A stretch of DNA of 64,000 nt from JABDJX01 sp039942715 (lineage in GTDB: Bacteria > Pseudomonadota > Alphaproteobacteria > Rhodobacterales > Rhodobacteraceae). The position numbers and the translations under genes were made by a program. The DNA is taken from assembly GCA_039942715.1 (NCBI GenBank), contig JBDVBY010000004.1:189023-253022 (forward strand). Reading direction: 5' to 3'. The notes under the pieces were generated by a model that had not been told where the DNA came from, did not search any database, and worked only from the letters and a program-made list of their open reading frames with translations. Numbering within the stretch: the first letter of the stretch is position 1; every line of letters begins with the position of its first letter. Shown in pieces: positions 17,029 through 25,537 of this stretch.

Positions 17029-17927
17029 TGGAAATCTATATTATCCCCCTCGCCTTTGGACTCTGCGTTCTGATGTTGGGTCTTGTGGCCGCCAACTTGA
17101 TGGATGCCTCGCACAACAGATTTCAAATTCAATTTGATGCCGAAGCCGCCGGCCAAGACAGTTCAGCCCGCGTGGTGCGCGCGCTTGGCGCGACTTTTGC
17201 GTCGATTGCAGCTCCGTTTCCGACAATGACGAACGGTCTGGATCAGAAACTGATCTATGCCGGGCGTCCCTATGGCGGTGTCAGCGGACAGCACTATCTC
17301 GCCGCTGCCGTTGCACTTTCGGTCATGATTGGCGCAGGCGTGGGTGCGTTTTTTGCGTTGAACGGCTTGATCAATGGCACCGCAGCCGTTGGCACATTCG
17401 TCAAATGGTGGTTCTTTGGAACGGGCTTCATCCTGATCTTTTTGATCACCGATGTGGGCAGCGCCGCAAAGCGCAACTCTGCCGAGATCGAGCGCGAATT
17501 TCCGTTCTTTCTCGACCTCGCCGTTCTGGTGGTTCAGGCAGGCGGCACCCCACGCAAAGCACTTGGCAAATATGTCGAAGCTTCGCCCGGCACACCGCTT
17601 TCGCGCGAAATTGCCATCACTGCCAAAGATGCGGACGCCTCAAGCTTTGATGATGCGCTGCATCGGATGATTGACCGGGTCCAGGCAACATCGGTGAAAA
17701 CGATCTTGAAAAATCTCGCACAAGGCGAAAAGTCTTCTGGTGAGGCCGAGGCCTTTTATACCGACCAAGCCGATGAGTTGCGTTACCTGCGCGAAGAGAT
17801 GGCAAACCGTGCGGCAGAGCGGCTTAAGACCAACATCGTTATGCCCGTGTTCCTGATGTTGATGTCGATCATCATCGCAGCCCTTGCCCCGACAATCGTT
17901 TCCATTCGCAGCCAAGGGTTCTTTTAG
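17028..17927 (+). CDS. tadC: TadC-like inner-membrane platform protein
   Basis: 299-residue T2SF-domain protein with four or so membrane helices. The cytoplasmic domain shows FPFFLDLAVLVVQAGGTPRK and YLREEMANRAAERLKTNIV, the pattern of TadC. The ATG at 17028 shares one base with the tadB stop. Directly followed, with no gap, by the FHA-membrane gene. Partner of TadB in the Tad inner-membrane platform. Confidence 0.88.
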   Translation: MEIYIIPLAFGLCVLMLGLVAANLMDASHNRFQIQFDAEAAGQDSSARVVRALGATFASIAAPFPTMTNGLDQKLIYAGRPYGGVSGQHYLAAAVALSVMIGAGVGAFFALNGLINGTAAVGTFVKWWFFGTGFILIFLITDVGSAAKRNSAEIEREFPFFLDLAVLVVQAGGTPRKALGKYVEASPGTPLSREIAITAKDADASSFDDALHRMIDRVQATSVKTILKNLAQGEKSSGEAEAFYTDQADELRYLREEMANRAAERLKTNIVMPVFLMLMSIIIAALAPTIVSIRSQGFF

Positions 17928-18758
17928 ATGATGCATTTTTTCGCCCCCAAAGGCCTGCGCGCCGAAGTGACCGAAGGTATTGATCTTGAAAACGCCGTGA
18001 TGCTGAGTGGCCAACGTGTCACCGTTGGCTCGGGCCCCGGCGATACACTACGCCTTGGCGCGGCTGATATTGTGCCGGGCCATCTGACATTTGAGCGCCG
18101 CGCCGACGGGCGGGGATGGGACTATTTTACTTCGGATCGGGGCGCGACGCAGGTCGATAAGGGCAATCCGCGCACCGGGAATGTGCGCGCCGGCATGTGG
18201 CTGCGACTGGGGCGTGAAACGCGTATCGATTTGGCAAGTGCTCCATTGCCAAAAGCACCGCCGGGCGAAAAGATCGACCAAGACGCACCAACAACCGTTC
18301 CAATGCCCGTCGCTCTTGGTATCCTTGGCGCCATTCTGATTGGCGCATTGTTTGCAAGCGGGAGTCTGGGCGGAAAGTCCGACAATAAACCCTATCGCAC
18401 AGCGCAATGGGCCGCAGGCGCAGGCGATTTAGGCTTGGCGTTGGATGAGTGTCTCTCAAAGACTGTCACTCCTAATCGCGCCATAGCAGCCAGCGACCCT
18501 GCCGCTGCATTTTGGCGCGTCATGACCCAGCGCAATTCAAATCCAACAGCTGCAACTGAAGCACATAGTGACTTGCAAAACGACATTCGTGAAATCTTGG
18601 CCGACGCACACCTATTGTCACTTGCAAACAACAACTTAGAGGCCTCCCAGGCACTACGTCGTTTAGAATACGTTTTGCCCGTGGGCGCTGAAAACTGCCC
18701 TATCCTGACTGCATCACGCTTTGATCTCGCCCTGATGGAGGTGCGCGGATCACGCTAA
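17928..18758 (+). CDS. FHA-like membrane protein
   Basis: 276-residue protein. The first 120 residues have an FHA-like pattern: RVTVGSGPGDTLRLGAADIV, then PGHLTF and VRAGMWLRLG. The Ser of the S-x-x-H core is replaced (IVPGHL), so phosphothreonine binding is uncertain. A single membrane helix lies at about 128-147 (ALGILGAILIGALFA), and the C-terminal half, with three cysteines, is probably periplasmic. A cytoplasmic FHA-like domain, one helix and a periplasmic domain recall the ring proteins of other secretion machines (YscD/PrgH-type); that comparison is only topological. It lies between tadC and the pseudokinase gene. Confidence 0.7.
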   Translation: MMHFFAPKGLRAEVTEGIDLENAVMLSGQRVTVGSGPGDTLRLGAADIVPGHLTFERRADGRGWDYFTSDRGATQVDKGNPRTGNVRAGMWLRLGRETRIDLASAPLPKAPPGEKIDQDAPTTVPMPVALGILGAILIGALFASGSLGGKSDNKPYRTAQWAAGAGDLGLALDECLSKTVTPNRAIAASDPAAAFWRVMTQRNSNPTAATEAHSDLQNDIREILADAHLLSLANNNLEASQALRRLEYVLPVGAENCPILTASRFDLALMEVRGSR

Positions 18759-18776
18759 GCAGGAAGGCTTTGAAAG

Positions 18777-21275
18777 ATGAACGACACAGCCAATAACGTG
18801 ATTGACGCACGTCTGTCCGAAGCGCTTGGCACCTATTTCAACGGGGTGACTTTGCTGAAAACTGTGGGCGATTGCGCCATTTTATCGGGCGTGCGCAAGC
18901 AAAACGGCGCGCCCGTTTCGATTTATACACCCAGTTTCGCGGTCGCCCGCGACGAGGCAATTGCCGCCGACATTGGCAAGGCGTTTGCCACCTACGACAA
19001 GATCGCAAGCCCGCACCTGCAAGCAACCGAGCGTCTCTTAACAAGCCGCGCCTTTCGCAAATCGCCTGCTCTGGCCGTGCTAAGTTGCCCGGTGCCTGTG
19101 TTTGACGAAGCGTTCGACACTCTGCCCGTTGATGCGCGTTTGCAGCTTTTCGATCAGGTGCTTGATGGGCTTGCCGCGCTTCATGGCGCTGGATTGATTC
19201 ACGGAAATCTCTCTGCTGACGTGGTGCGCCGCGAAACGACAGGTGGTATCGCGCGGCTCACTGATCTGACGTTTTCTGGCGATCGTTCAACAACGGTCAC
19301 TGCCCAGCCTGCCGCCTACCAGTCCGCGCAGGTGATCAACACAACGCAACCGCGCGCAGAGGATGACGTGCACGCGGCTGGCATGTTGGGCTACCGTATT
19401 TTGCTAGGCCCTGACGGCCCTGCAATCGCTTTGACAGGTGGACCAGCCGATCCCGAAGCAGTTGTTGCCGCTATTCTTGGCGAAGCACGCGATGCCCCGG
19501 ATGCCGCGATCCTATTCCCCGACGGCCACGAGAAATCCGAGCAGGTCGCCCGTCTTCTGGCGCGCATGACAGGTCGTTTGCCCAATGCGACGCCTTACAG
19601 TAACGCCGGTGCCGCCAAACGTGCGTTTCAGTCTGTTTTGACGGGAGTGAGTGCGCCCGAACCGATCACAGCACCTTCGGCCTCTGCGACCAGCGTACCA
19701 ACGGCGCACATGGCTTCGCCAAGTCCGACGGGCGTTTCCAAAGCCGTCGCCATCACGCTGTTTACCGGGTTCCTGTGCAGCACAGCCGCGGCGAGCTATT
19801 TTTACATGGCCAACCAAACCTCTTTGGATCAACGCGACAGTGTTGTCGCCCGCTTGAAAAGCGACACCGCGCGATTCAACAGCACTGAGGCTGCGCGTCA
19901 GGAATTACGGAACGCTGACAGAGCTTTGACCACTGCTGTTGCGTCAGGAACGGCCCTCGCCTCCACCGAGGCAAGCGCGGCCGTCGAGTCTGCGCGCACC
20001 ACTCTGGCAAGTGCTGACGCCGCGATTGAAGGCACGCCCAACGATGCCGCAACCCAAGCCGGCCAAGCCCGCGCGCAGGCCGAGATGGCTCTTGAGCTGG
20101 GCACGAACGCGAAAACAATGGCAGCGGGTGCGCGTGAAACGGCGCTTTCCGCTGAAGAATTGGCGGCTTTGGCCGTTGGGTCCAACATCTCGGTTTTGGT
20201 CGAGGCAAGCGATCGCTCGCAACAGGCCGACCTCGCACAATCCGAGGGCAGATATGAGGTTGCAGCCACACTGTGGAGTGAAGCTGAAGCAGGCTTCTCT
20301 GCGTTGATCGAAAGCACGCGTAACGCAGCGAACGAGACGCGCAGCCGGATACAATCAGCCGACTTAGACGCAGCAGGCGCAGGCGCGATCCTTGCCAAGT
20401 CCTATATCAGTCGCGCAGACGCGGCTTTTGATGAAGGGCGGTTTGCAAACGCCGACGAGCTTTATCAGGCCGCCTTGGCGACCCTAGATGCGCCCGTAAA
20501 GCGTGATGCCCCCGGCGTCGCCGAAACGCGAGAAATTTCAATTGGCGACAGCCCGGTGAACTTGGACGCGGCCATTGCCCTTTGCCGCGAAGCTGCGCCG
20601 ATTGATCCTGCAAATTGCCCATCGACCCGTCCAGCCGGAGAGCAGGCGCGCGATGTTGCGCTCACGCCGTTTTCCGTGGATGCCACCGAAGTCTCGGTCG
20701 CCAATTTTCAGCGTTTTGTGGATGAAACCGGCCACAAGACCGAAGCCGAAACCGCCGGCCGTATTGTGGCGCTGACCTCCAGCGGCGAAGCCCGGCTGAT
20801 TGACGGCGCCTATACGTGGTCATCACCAGATGGCGCAGGCAGCCAAGCCGTGCCAGAGCGCCCAGTGACCAATATCGCGCTTACCGATGCACGCGCCTAT
20901 TGCGCCTGGGCGGGGGGGCGTCTGCCGCGCGAAGCTGAATGGGAAGCCGCCGCACGCGGCGACAGTCAAGCCGCGTTTCCTTGGGGCACATGGTCGGCTG
21001 AAGCCCCCGTCTGGCGCGGCGCACCGACCCCTGCAAGACGATTGCCAACGCCTGTCTCTGCAGCAGGTGGCGCAACCGCGCAAGGACATCAAGGCATGGC
21101 TGGAAACGTCCGCGAATGGGTCATGGGCGAAGACGGCGCAGTGTTGAAAGGCGGGTCGTGGAACACCGCAAACCCTGCTGACTTGCGCATCTCGGCCCGG
21201 CTTATCGTGCCCGGAAATGCGCCGGGGGTCGATTTTGGGTTCCGTTGCGCACGTGATTTGGAGGCATGGCCATGA
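18777..21275 (+). CDS. membrane pseudokinase with a periplasmic coiled region and FGE-like domain
   Basis: 832-residue protein. Residues about 15-290 follow a eukaryotic-type kinase fold, but key residues are gone: no VAIK lysine is seen, the HRD motif reads HGN (142-144) and DFG reads DLT (163-165). DVHAAGMLGYRILLG matches the helix-F region. One membrane helix lies at about 322-344. The region 350-570 is Ala/Glu-rich and probably helical, and 628-826 is a formylglycine-generating-enzyme/sulfatase-modifying fold (RPVTNIALTDARAYCAWAGG, GNVREW, GGSWN, FGFRCA) without the paired catalytic cysteines. The layout matches PpkA-like regulators of type VI secretion, yet no tss gene is present. AGGAAGG precedes the ATG. 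Probably a transmembrane sensor-scaffold. Confidence 0.82.
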   Translation: MNDTANNVIDARLSEALGTYFNGVTLLKTVGDCAILSGVRKQNGAPVSIYTPSFAVARDEAIAADIGKAFATYDKIASPHLQATERLLTSRAFRKSPALAVLSCPVPVFDEAFDTLPVDARLQLFDQVLDGLAALHGAGLIHGNLSADVVRRETTGGIARLTDLTFSGDRSTTVTAQPAAYQSAQVINTTQPRAEDDVHAAGMLGYRILLGPDGPAIALTGGPADPEAVVAAILGEARDAPDAAILFPDGHEKSEQVARLLARMTGRLPNATPYSNAGAAKRAFQSVLTGVSAPEPITAPSASATSVPTAHMASPSPTGVSKAVAITLFTGFLCSTAAASYFYMANQTSLDQRDSVVARLKSDTARFNSTEAARQELRNADRALTTAVASGTALASTEASAAVESARTTLASADAAIEGTPNDAATQAGQARAQAEMALELGTNAKTMAAGARETALSAEELAALAVGSNISVLVEASDRSQQADLAQSEGRYEVAATLWSEAEAGFSALIESTRNAANETRSRIQSADLDAAGAGAILAKSYISRADAAFDEGRFANADELYQAALATLDAPVKRDAPGVAETREISIGDSPVNLDAAIALCREAAPIDPANCPSTRPAGEQARDVALTPFSVDATEVSVANFQRFVDETGHKTEAETAGRIVALTSSGEARLIDGAYTWSSPDGAGSQAVPERPVTNIALTDARAYCAWAGGRLPREAEWEAAARGDSQAAFPWGTWSAEAPVWRGAPTPARRLPTPVSAAGGATAQGHQGMAGNVREWVMGEDGAVLKGGSWNTANPADLRISARLIVPGNAPGVDFGFRCARDLEAWP

Positions 21276-22624
21276 AACTTTTCACACTCGCTACATCGTT
21301 GATGATCGCGACTGCCGCGCTGGCAGAAGACCGCGCGCTTGTGATCGGGATCGATGACTATAGCGCTTTGGCTGAGGCAAACGATTTAAATGGCGCGGCA
21401 GCCGACGCCGAACGGATCGAGACTTTTCTGACAGACACACTGGCCTTTCCAAGCGGCAGCATAACTCGCCTGACAAATGCCGCGGCAAGCTCAGATGCGA
21501 TCCTATCAACGTTGATCGATACGGTTGTGCGCGAAACAAATCCCGGCGAACGCGTTGTGTTTTACTTCGCAGGGCTTGGCACAGTTTTGCCCGATGGCAC
21601 GCCCGCTTTGATCGCTCACGATGGCAATACTCTTTTGGGGCAAATCCCACTTGGCACCCTTGCGGAGATTATCGGCGTGATTGCAGATCGTGACGTGGCC
21701 GTATTCCTTGATGCAAGCTTTGATGGCGGTCCTTTTGGCACGCGTGGCCTGCCCGGTGCCAATGCGAGCGCGTTTCCGGAATTCGACGCCAGTCTTTGGA
21801 TGGCCGCACAGACCGGTCAGTTTGCATGGGAAGCCGTGGATCGTGGCGTGTTCACAGATGCGCTTCTTGATGGCGCCGTTCATGGCGATGCCAACAGCGA
21901 TGGGACCGTAACCAACGGCGAAATGCTGTCGCACACGACGATGTTGATGCAAAGTTGGTGCGAAGATCATGCGGCCTGTTCGATCACCGGACGCGGGTTT
22001 GCCCCTGCCTTTTCTGGCGACGAAGCGGGCGTTCTGGCAACGAAATCGGCGCCTATCGTCGTCCCTGTGATTGCGGAACCTATTATCAAAGACGATGGCT
22101 TGCCCGCCAGTTTCCGCGAAACGCTTGGTTTTGTGACCGACCTGTTTGCACCCAGTAATGACGCGCGTTTGACTTTGTCGATCAAAGGCGGCGACGCTTT
22201 GCAGGTGGGTGACCTTGTGAGTTTCACCGTCTCAGCCGACCGTCCCGGCACGCTATTGCTTTTGGACGTTGATCCCGTTGGCCAACTGGCGCAGGTCTAT
22301 CCGTCGCAACTGTCCGCAGAAGACGGCACGCGTGTCTCTCCGGGCCAACCTTTGATCATTCCAAGCGCGCTTGGCGCAAACGGACGTCCGCTTCGCATCC
22401 GTGTCACAGAACCAAGCGGTCAGGGTCTCCTTTTGGGGCTTTTCATCGAAGGCGATCTGCCCCAACTCACCGCGCTTCTACCTGCCGGGATCAATGGCGG
22501 ACCGGTGCCCAATGCCAGCCAATCCCTATTTGAAATCAGCCAGCGCCTTTTGCGCCTTGAGGCAGATGCCGATCAACCCATCGCTTGGTCAGCTACCTAT
22601 CTGCCCTACCGCATCGAACCGTAA
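21272..22624 (+). CDS. secreted caspase-like protein with substituted catalytic residues (pseudo-caspase), DUF4384-like C-terminus
   Basis: 450-residue exported protein (signal peptide MKLFTLATSLMIATAALA). The caspase-like fold is clear (RALVIGIDDYSALAEANDL at 21-39), but both catalytic positions are changed: the AGHG motif is AGLG with Leu102, and the DAC motif is DAS with Ser149. An EF-hand-like loop follows (GDANSDGTVTNGEML). Residues about 305-440 resemble DUF4384 (SFTVSADRPGTLLLLDVD, QVYPS), often found after caspase domains in bacteria. The ATG at 21272 overlaps the pseudokinase stop. Paired in the operon with an apparently active caspase, so it may be a regulator or decoy. Ser can sometimes replace Cys in hydrolases, so weak activity is not excluded. 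Confidence 0.8.
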   Translation: MKLFTLATSLMIATAALAEDRALVIGIDDYSALAEANDLNGAAADAERIETFLTDTLAFPSGSITRLTNAAASSDAILSTLIDTVVRETNPGERVVFYFAGLGTVLPDGTPALIAHDGNTLLGQIPLGTLAEIIGVIADRDVAVFLDASFDGGPFGTRGLPGANASAFPEFDASLWMAAQTGQFAWEAVDRGVFTDALLDGAVHGDANSDGTVTNGEMLSHTTMLMQSWCEDHAACSITGRGFAPAFSGDEAGVLATKSAPIVVPVIAEPIIKDDGLPASFRETLGFVTDLFAPSNDARLTLSIKGGDALQVGDLVSFTVSADRPGTLLLLDVDPVGQLAQVYPSQLSAEDGTRVSPGQPLIIPSALGANGRPLRIRVTEPSGQGLLLGLFIEGDLPQLTALLPAGINGGPVPNASQSLFEISQRLLRLEADADQPIAWSATYLPYRIEP

Positions 22625-22644
22625 ACAAGACAAGGAAACATCCG

Positions 22645-23517
22645 ATGTACCGCACTCTTTCGCTCCTTTCGCTTTTGGCCTCGCCTGCCCTTGCCTGCCC
22701 GCAGTACGACACCGTTGTCGCCGCTGTACAAAGCAACGACAAATCCGGCGCCGAAACGCTCTATGACGAGATTATCTTTAGCGCGGATTGTGACGATGCC
22801 ATCCGCGAATGGGTTGGCGACTATCTCGCGCGCGAGAGCTTTCTTGATGCGCTTGAAGCCGATGGCGCAAAAAAGCGCGCCCACCTGAACAAAGCACTGA
22901 AGTTTGAACGCCATTGGCGCAGCTATGCTGAACTTGGCAAGCTTGAGTGGTCGCTTGGGCGCTACGGTGAGGCAGCACAGCACTTTCAACTTGCCTTGAA
23001 CGAACTGTCCGAAGGCGACCAAACCCATGATGCGGGGACCGAAGAAATCGCAGAGGTCTATGAACTTGCCACTGCTGCGCTTGCTTTGGCACAAAGCCCG
23101 GTGGATATGCCGCGCACGCGCTCTGGCAACACAGGTGGCATTTTCACGACCTCGATCCGCGGCTTTGAAATTGAAGAGGTCAGCCTGCCGATCACGTTTG
23201 AATATGACTCGACCGAGTTTGACGAGATTGGCGCCGAATATGCACAAACATTGGTCGAGCACATCACGCTTAGCGCGCCCGCAAGCATCGCATTGGGCGG
23301 TCACACCGACCCCGAGGGGCCCGACGATTATAACTTGTCGCTTTCAGTCCAACGCGCAGAAAAGGTGAAATCATATTTGTTGGCCAATGGTTTTACCGGC
23401 GAAGTGCGCATCGCAGGCTACGGCGAAAAAGACATCCCTCCAGCACCTCCGGGCATTCAGCCCGGCTCTGCTGAACATCACCGCATCGCGCGCCGCGTCG
23501 CGTTTTCAACCCAGTGA
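22645..23517 (+). CDS. OmpA-like peptidoglycan-binding protein with TPR-like repeats
   Basis: 290-residue exported protein. Signal peptide residues 1-18, then a helical TPR-like region (RAHLNKALKFERHWRSYAEL, YGEAAQHFQLAL) and a C-terminal OmpA domain from about 185: ITFEYDSTEFDEIG, GGHTDPEGPDDYNLSLSVQR. The Asp/Arg pair in that region is typical for binding diaminopimelate-containing peptidoglycan. AAGGAAAC lies nine bases before the ATG. In a Tad-like locus without a secretin, this could anchor the machine to the cell wall or outer envelope. No beta-barrel domain is present. Confidence 0.85.
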   Translation: MYRTLSLLSLLASPALACPQYDTVVAAVQSNDKSGAETLYDEIIFSADCDDAIREWVGDYLARESFLDALEADGAKKRAHLNKALKFERHWRSYAELGKLEWSLGRYGEAAQHFQLALNELSEGDQTHDAGTEEIAEVYELATAALALAQSPVDMPRTRSGNTGGIFTTSIRGFEIEEVSLPITFEYDSTEFDEIGAEYAQTLVEHITLSAPASIALGGHTDPEGPDDYNLSLSVQRAEKVKSYLLANGFTGEVRIAGYGEKDIPPAPPGIQPGSAEHHRIARRVAFSTQ

Positions 23518-25022
23518 TCCGTGCCGCTATCTCTTTCGTGCTGGCAACACTTATGCCGATGCAAGCCATGGCCGAGCGCACGTTTGGGCTGGTGATCGGG
23601 ATTGATGAATACACCTACATCCCCGATTTGCATGGCGCGGTGAACGATGCTGAAGACATCGCCGATGCATTAGACAGCCTTGGCGCCGAGGTCACACTTT
23701 TGACCGACGCCAAGGCGACACGCAGTGCGATCTTGGGTGCCTGGGAGCACATTTTAGCGAAGGCAACACCGGGGGACCGCCTGATCATCAGCTATGCCGG
23801 GCATGGCTCGAACGAGCCTGAACACACACCAGGCAGCGAAGAAGACGGACGCGATGAGAATTTTCTTTTAGCCGGATTTGCACCGCGCGGGGAAGCTGCG
23901 GGCCAGCGCATTCGCGATGACGAAATTGCAGATATGTTGGCCCGCAGCTCTGTTCTGGACGTGATTTTCGTCGCAGATGCCTGCCACGCTGGAACGGTCA
24001 CGCGTGATTTGAACCCTACGCTTGGCTATCGCTATGTCACGCCGCAAAACATGTCGGGCGATCCGTTGCCGCCACCTCCTCCGCCACCAAGCGGCGGGGA
24101 TACGCCGGATCAAATCGCGCTGTTTCTAGCGGCGGTGAACGAGACAGAAAAAGTGCCCGAAGTGCTGATTGATGGAGTTCCGCGTGGCGCGCTTAGCTTT
24201 GCATTTGCCGACGGGTTGCGCGGCGCGGCTGATCTGGACCGCAACGGTGTTTTGACCAAAGGCGAGCTTGAAACCCACGTGCGCCGCACCGTGCGTCAGG
24301 TCAGCGATGGCGCGCAGCTTCCACAATCGGAACCAGCTGGGCAAGAGAACGTTTCACTTCTGCAATTGCCCGCTCCCAGCGCGACAAAACCTGCGCCTTT
24401 ATCCCTGATCGAAACGTCCTTTGCTGATTTGCCCGCAATCACCGTCGAACCGGCTCAATGGGACGACATCAGCGGGATCAAAGTTGCACAGCCCGGTGCG
24501 TTACGGCGCGAAGGCTCTGTCGTTTATTCCAGCATTGGCAACCACTTGGCGACACTGAATGGCAAGGGCAACCTACAGGCCGTCATCGACAAACATCGGC
24601 TGATCACGACCTTGAACAAAGTGGCGCATTCTTCCGCCTTGATTGGTTTTGATCGTGGCGATCTGATTTACCGCGACGACCAGACTTTGACGATTACAGT
24701 GGATAAACGCAGCACAAAACACCTCACTCTGATCAACCTTAGCGCAGACGGCAAAATCTCTCTGCTTTACCCTGTTGCCGCCTATAACGATGCGCTGGAA
24801 ACGCCACCTTCTCAGCAGATCTCCCTGCCCGTGCGCGTCACTCCACCCTTTGGCTCGGATCATGTGGTGGCCATTGAAACAGACGTGCCCGCCCCGGTTC
24901 TGATCAAAGCGATTACCCGTTTGGAAGGCTCCCAAGACATGAGCGCCTTGTGGGATCTGTTGCGACACAGCAAAGGACGCATCGCTCTCTTTCCGTTTTT
25001 CACTGCAGGCCCATCGCTATGA
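23514..25022 (+). CDS. secreted caspase-family (C14) protein, active site intact
   Basis: 502-residue exported protein with a GTG start overlapping the OmpA stop (GTGA) and a signal peptide (residues 1-20). The caspase-like domain keeps His97 (SYAGHGS) and Cys157 (ADACHAG). It has a poly-proline linker (GDPLPPPPPPPSGG), an EF-hand-like loop (DLDRNGVLTKGEL) that may bind calcium, and a C-terminal domain with LTLINLSADGKISLLYPV resembling DUF4384. Metacaspase-type enzymes cleave after Arg/Lys and are often calcium activated; whether this holds here is unknown. It directly follows the OmpA-like and pseudo-caspase genes, suggesting a periplasmic complex. Confidence 0.87.
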   Translation: MIRAAISFVLATLMPMQAMAERTFGLVIGIDEYTYIPDLHGAVNDAEDIADALDSLGAEVTLLTDAKATRSAILGAWEHILAKATPGDRLIISYAGHGSNEPEHTPGSEEDGRDENFLLAGFAPRGEAAGQRIRDDEIADMLARSSVLDVIFVADACHAGTVTRDLNPTLGYRYVTPQNMSGDPLPPPPPPPSGGDTPDQIALFLAAVNETEKVPEVLIDGVPRGALSFAFADGLRGAADLDRNGVLTKGELETHVRRTVRQVSDGAQLPQSEPAGQENVSLLQLPAPSATKPAPLSLIETSFADLPAITVEPAQWDDISGIKVAQPGALRREGSVVYSSIGNHLATLNGKGNLQAVIDKHRLITTLNKVAHSSALIGFDRGDLIYRDDQTLTITVDKRSTKHLTLINLSADGKISLLYPVAAYNDALETPPSQQISLPVRVTPPFGSDHVVAIETDVPAPVLIKAITRLEGSQDMSALWDLLRHSKGRIALFPFFTAGPSL

Positions 25023-25537
25023 CCAGTTTGATGCATCATCCAATTGCGCCCGGGTTGGTCGCAACCACCGTAGCCTTCGCTACCCTTGCAAGTGCACTCG
25101 CAACGGGTGCTGATCTTGTGCACAGCGGGTGGAGCGCGTTTTTATTCGCCATCCTTGCGAGCCTTGCGTGGATCGACGCCACCACTGAAACAGTCCCTGA
25201 CGTTCTGACCCTCGCGCTTGTGTTCACAGGGCTTGCCCATGCTGCCGCGGTCGGAGCTGTGATGCTTCCCATCGCAGGTGGCGCGGTCCTTTTGTTATTT
25301 GTTGGCGTCCTGCATGGGCGGACCACTGGTGATCTTGGCTGGATTGGCAGTGGTGACTTCTTTCTCGCCGCAGGTGTCGTTGCTTGGTTCGGCCCTGTGC
25401 ATGCGCTGGATATCCTTGCTCTTACAACGATCTGTCTACTTTTTCACAGCCTGATGACCCGGCGCGCATCAATCGCGCTGGCACCATCACTTGCCGCTGC
25501 GGCGGCTTTTATTTGGATCGGAGGCCCAATCCTATGA
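25019..25537 (+). CDS. cpaA: prepilin peptidase, A24 family (CpaA/TadV-like)
   Basis: 172-residue polytopic membrane aspartic peptidase, expected to cut the leaders of the Tad-type pseudopilins. Both catalytic aspartates are visible: Asp53 in WIDATTETVPDVLTL and Asp113 in the GxGD motif (GSGDFFLAAG). There is no N-terminal methylase domain, as usual for TadV/CpaA. The ATG overlaps the caspase stop (ATGA), and the stop overlaps the next gene. Substrates are probably the TadE/F/G-like proteins; the four mini-peptides lack an obvious leader. Confidence 0.88.
   Translation: MTSLMHHPIAPGLVATTVAFATLASALATGADLVHSGWSAFLFAILASLAWIDATTETVPDVLTLALVFTGLAHAAAVGAVMLPIAGGAVLLLFVGVLHGRTTGDLGWIGSGDFFLAAGVVAWFGPVHALDILALTTICLLFHSLMTRRASIALAPSLAAAAAFIWIGGPIL

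Noticed and set aside
17928..21275. Type VI secretion regulatory genes (Fha plus PpkA-like)
   Set aside because: The FHA and kinase-FGE architecture is similar, but no tss baseplate, sheath, ClpV or membrane-complex gene is present; the neighbours are Tad-type.
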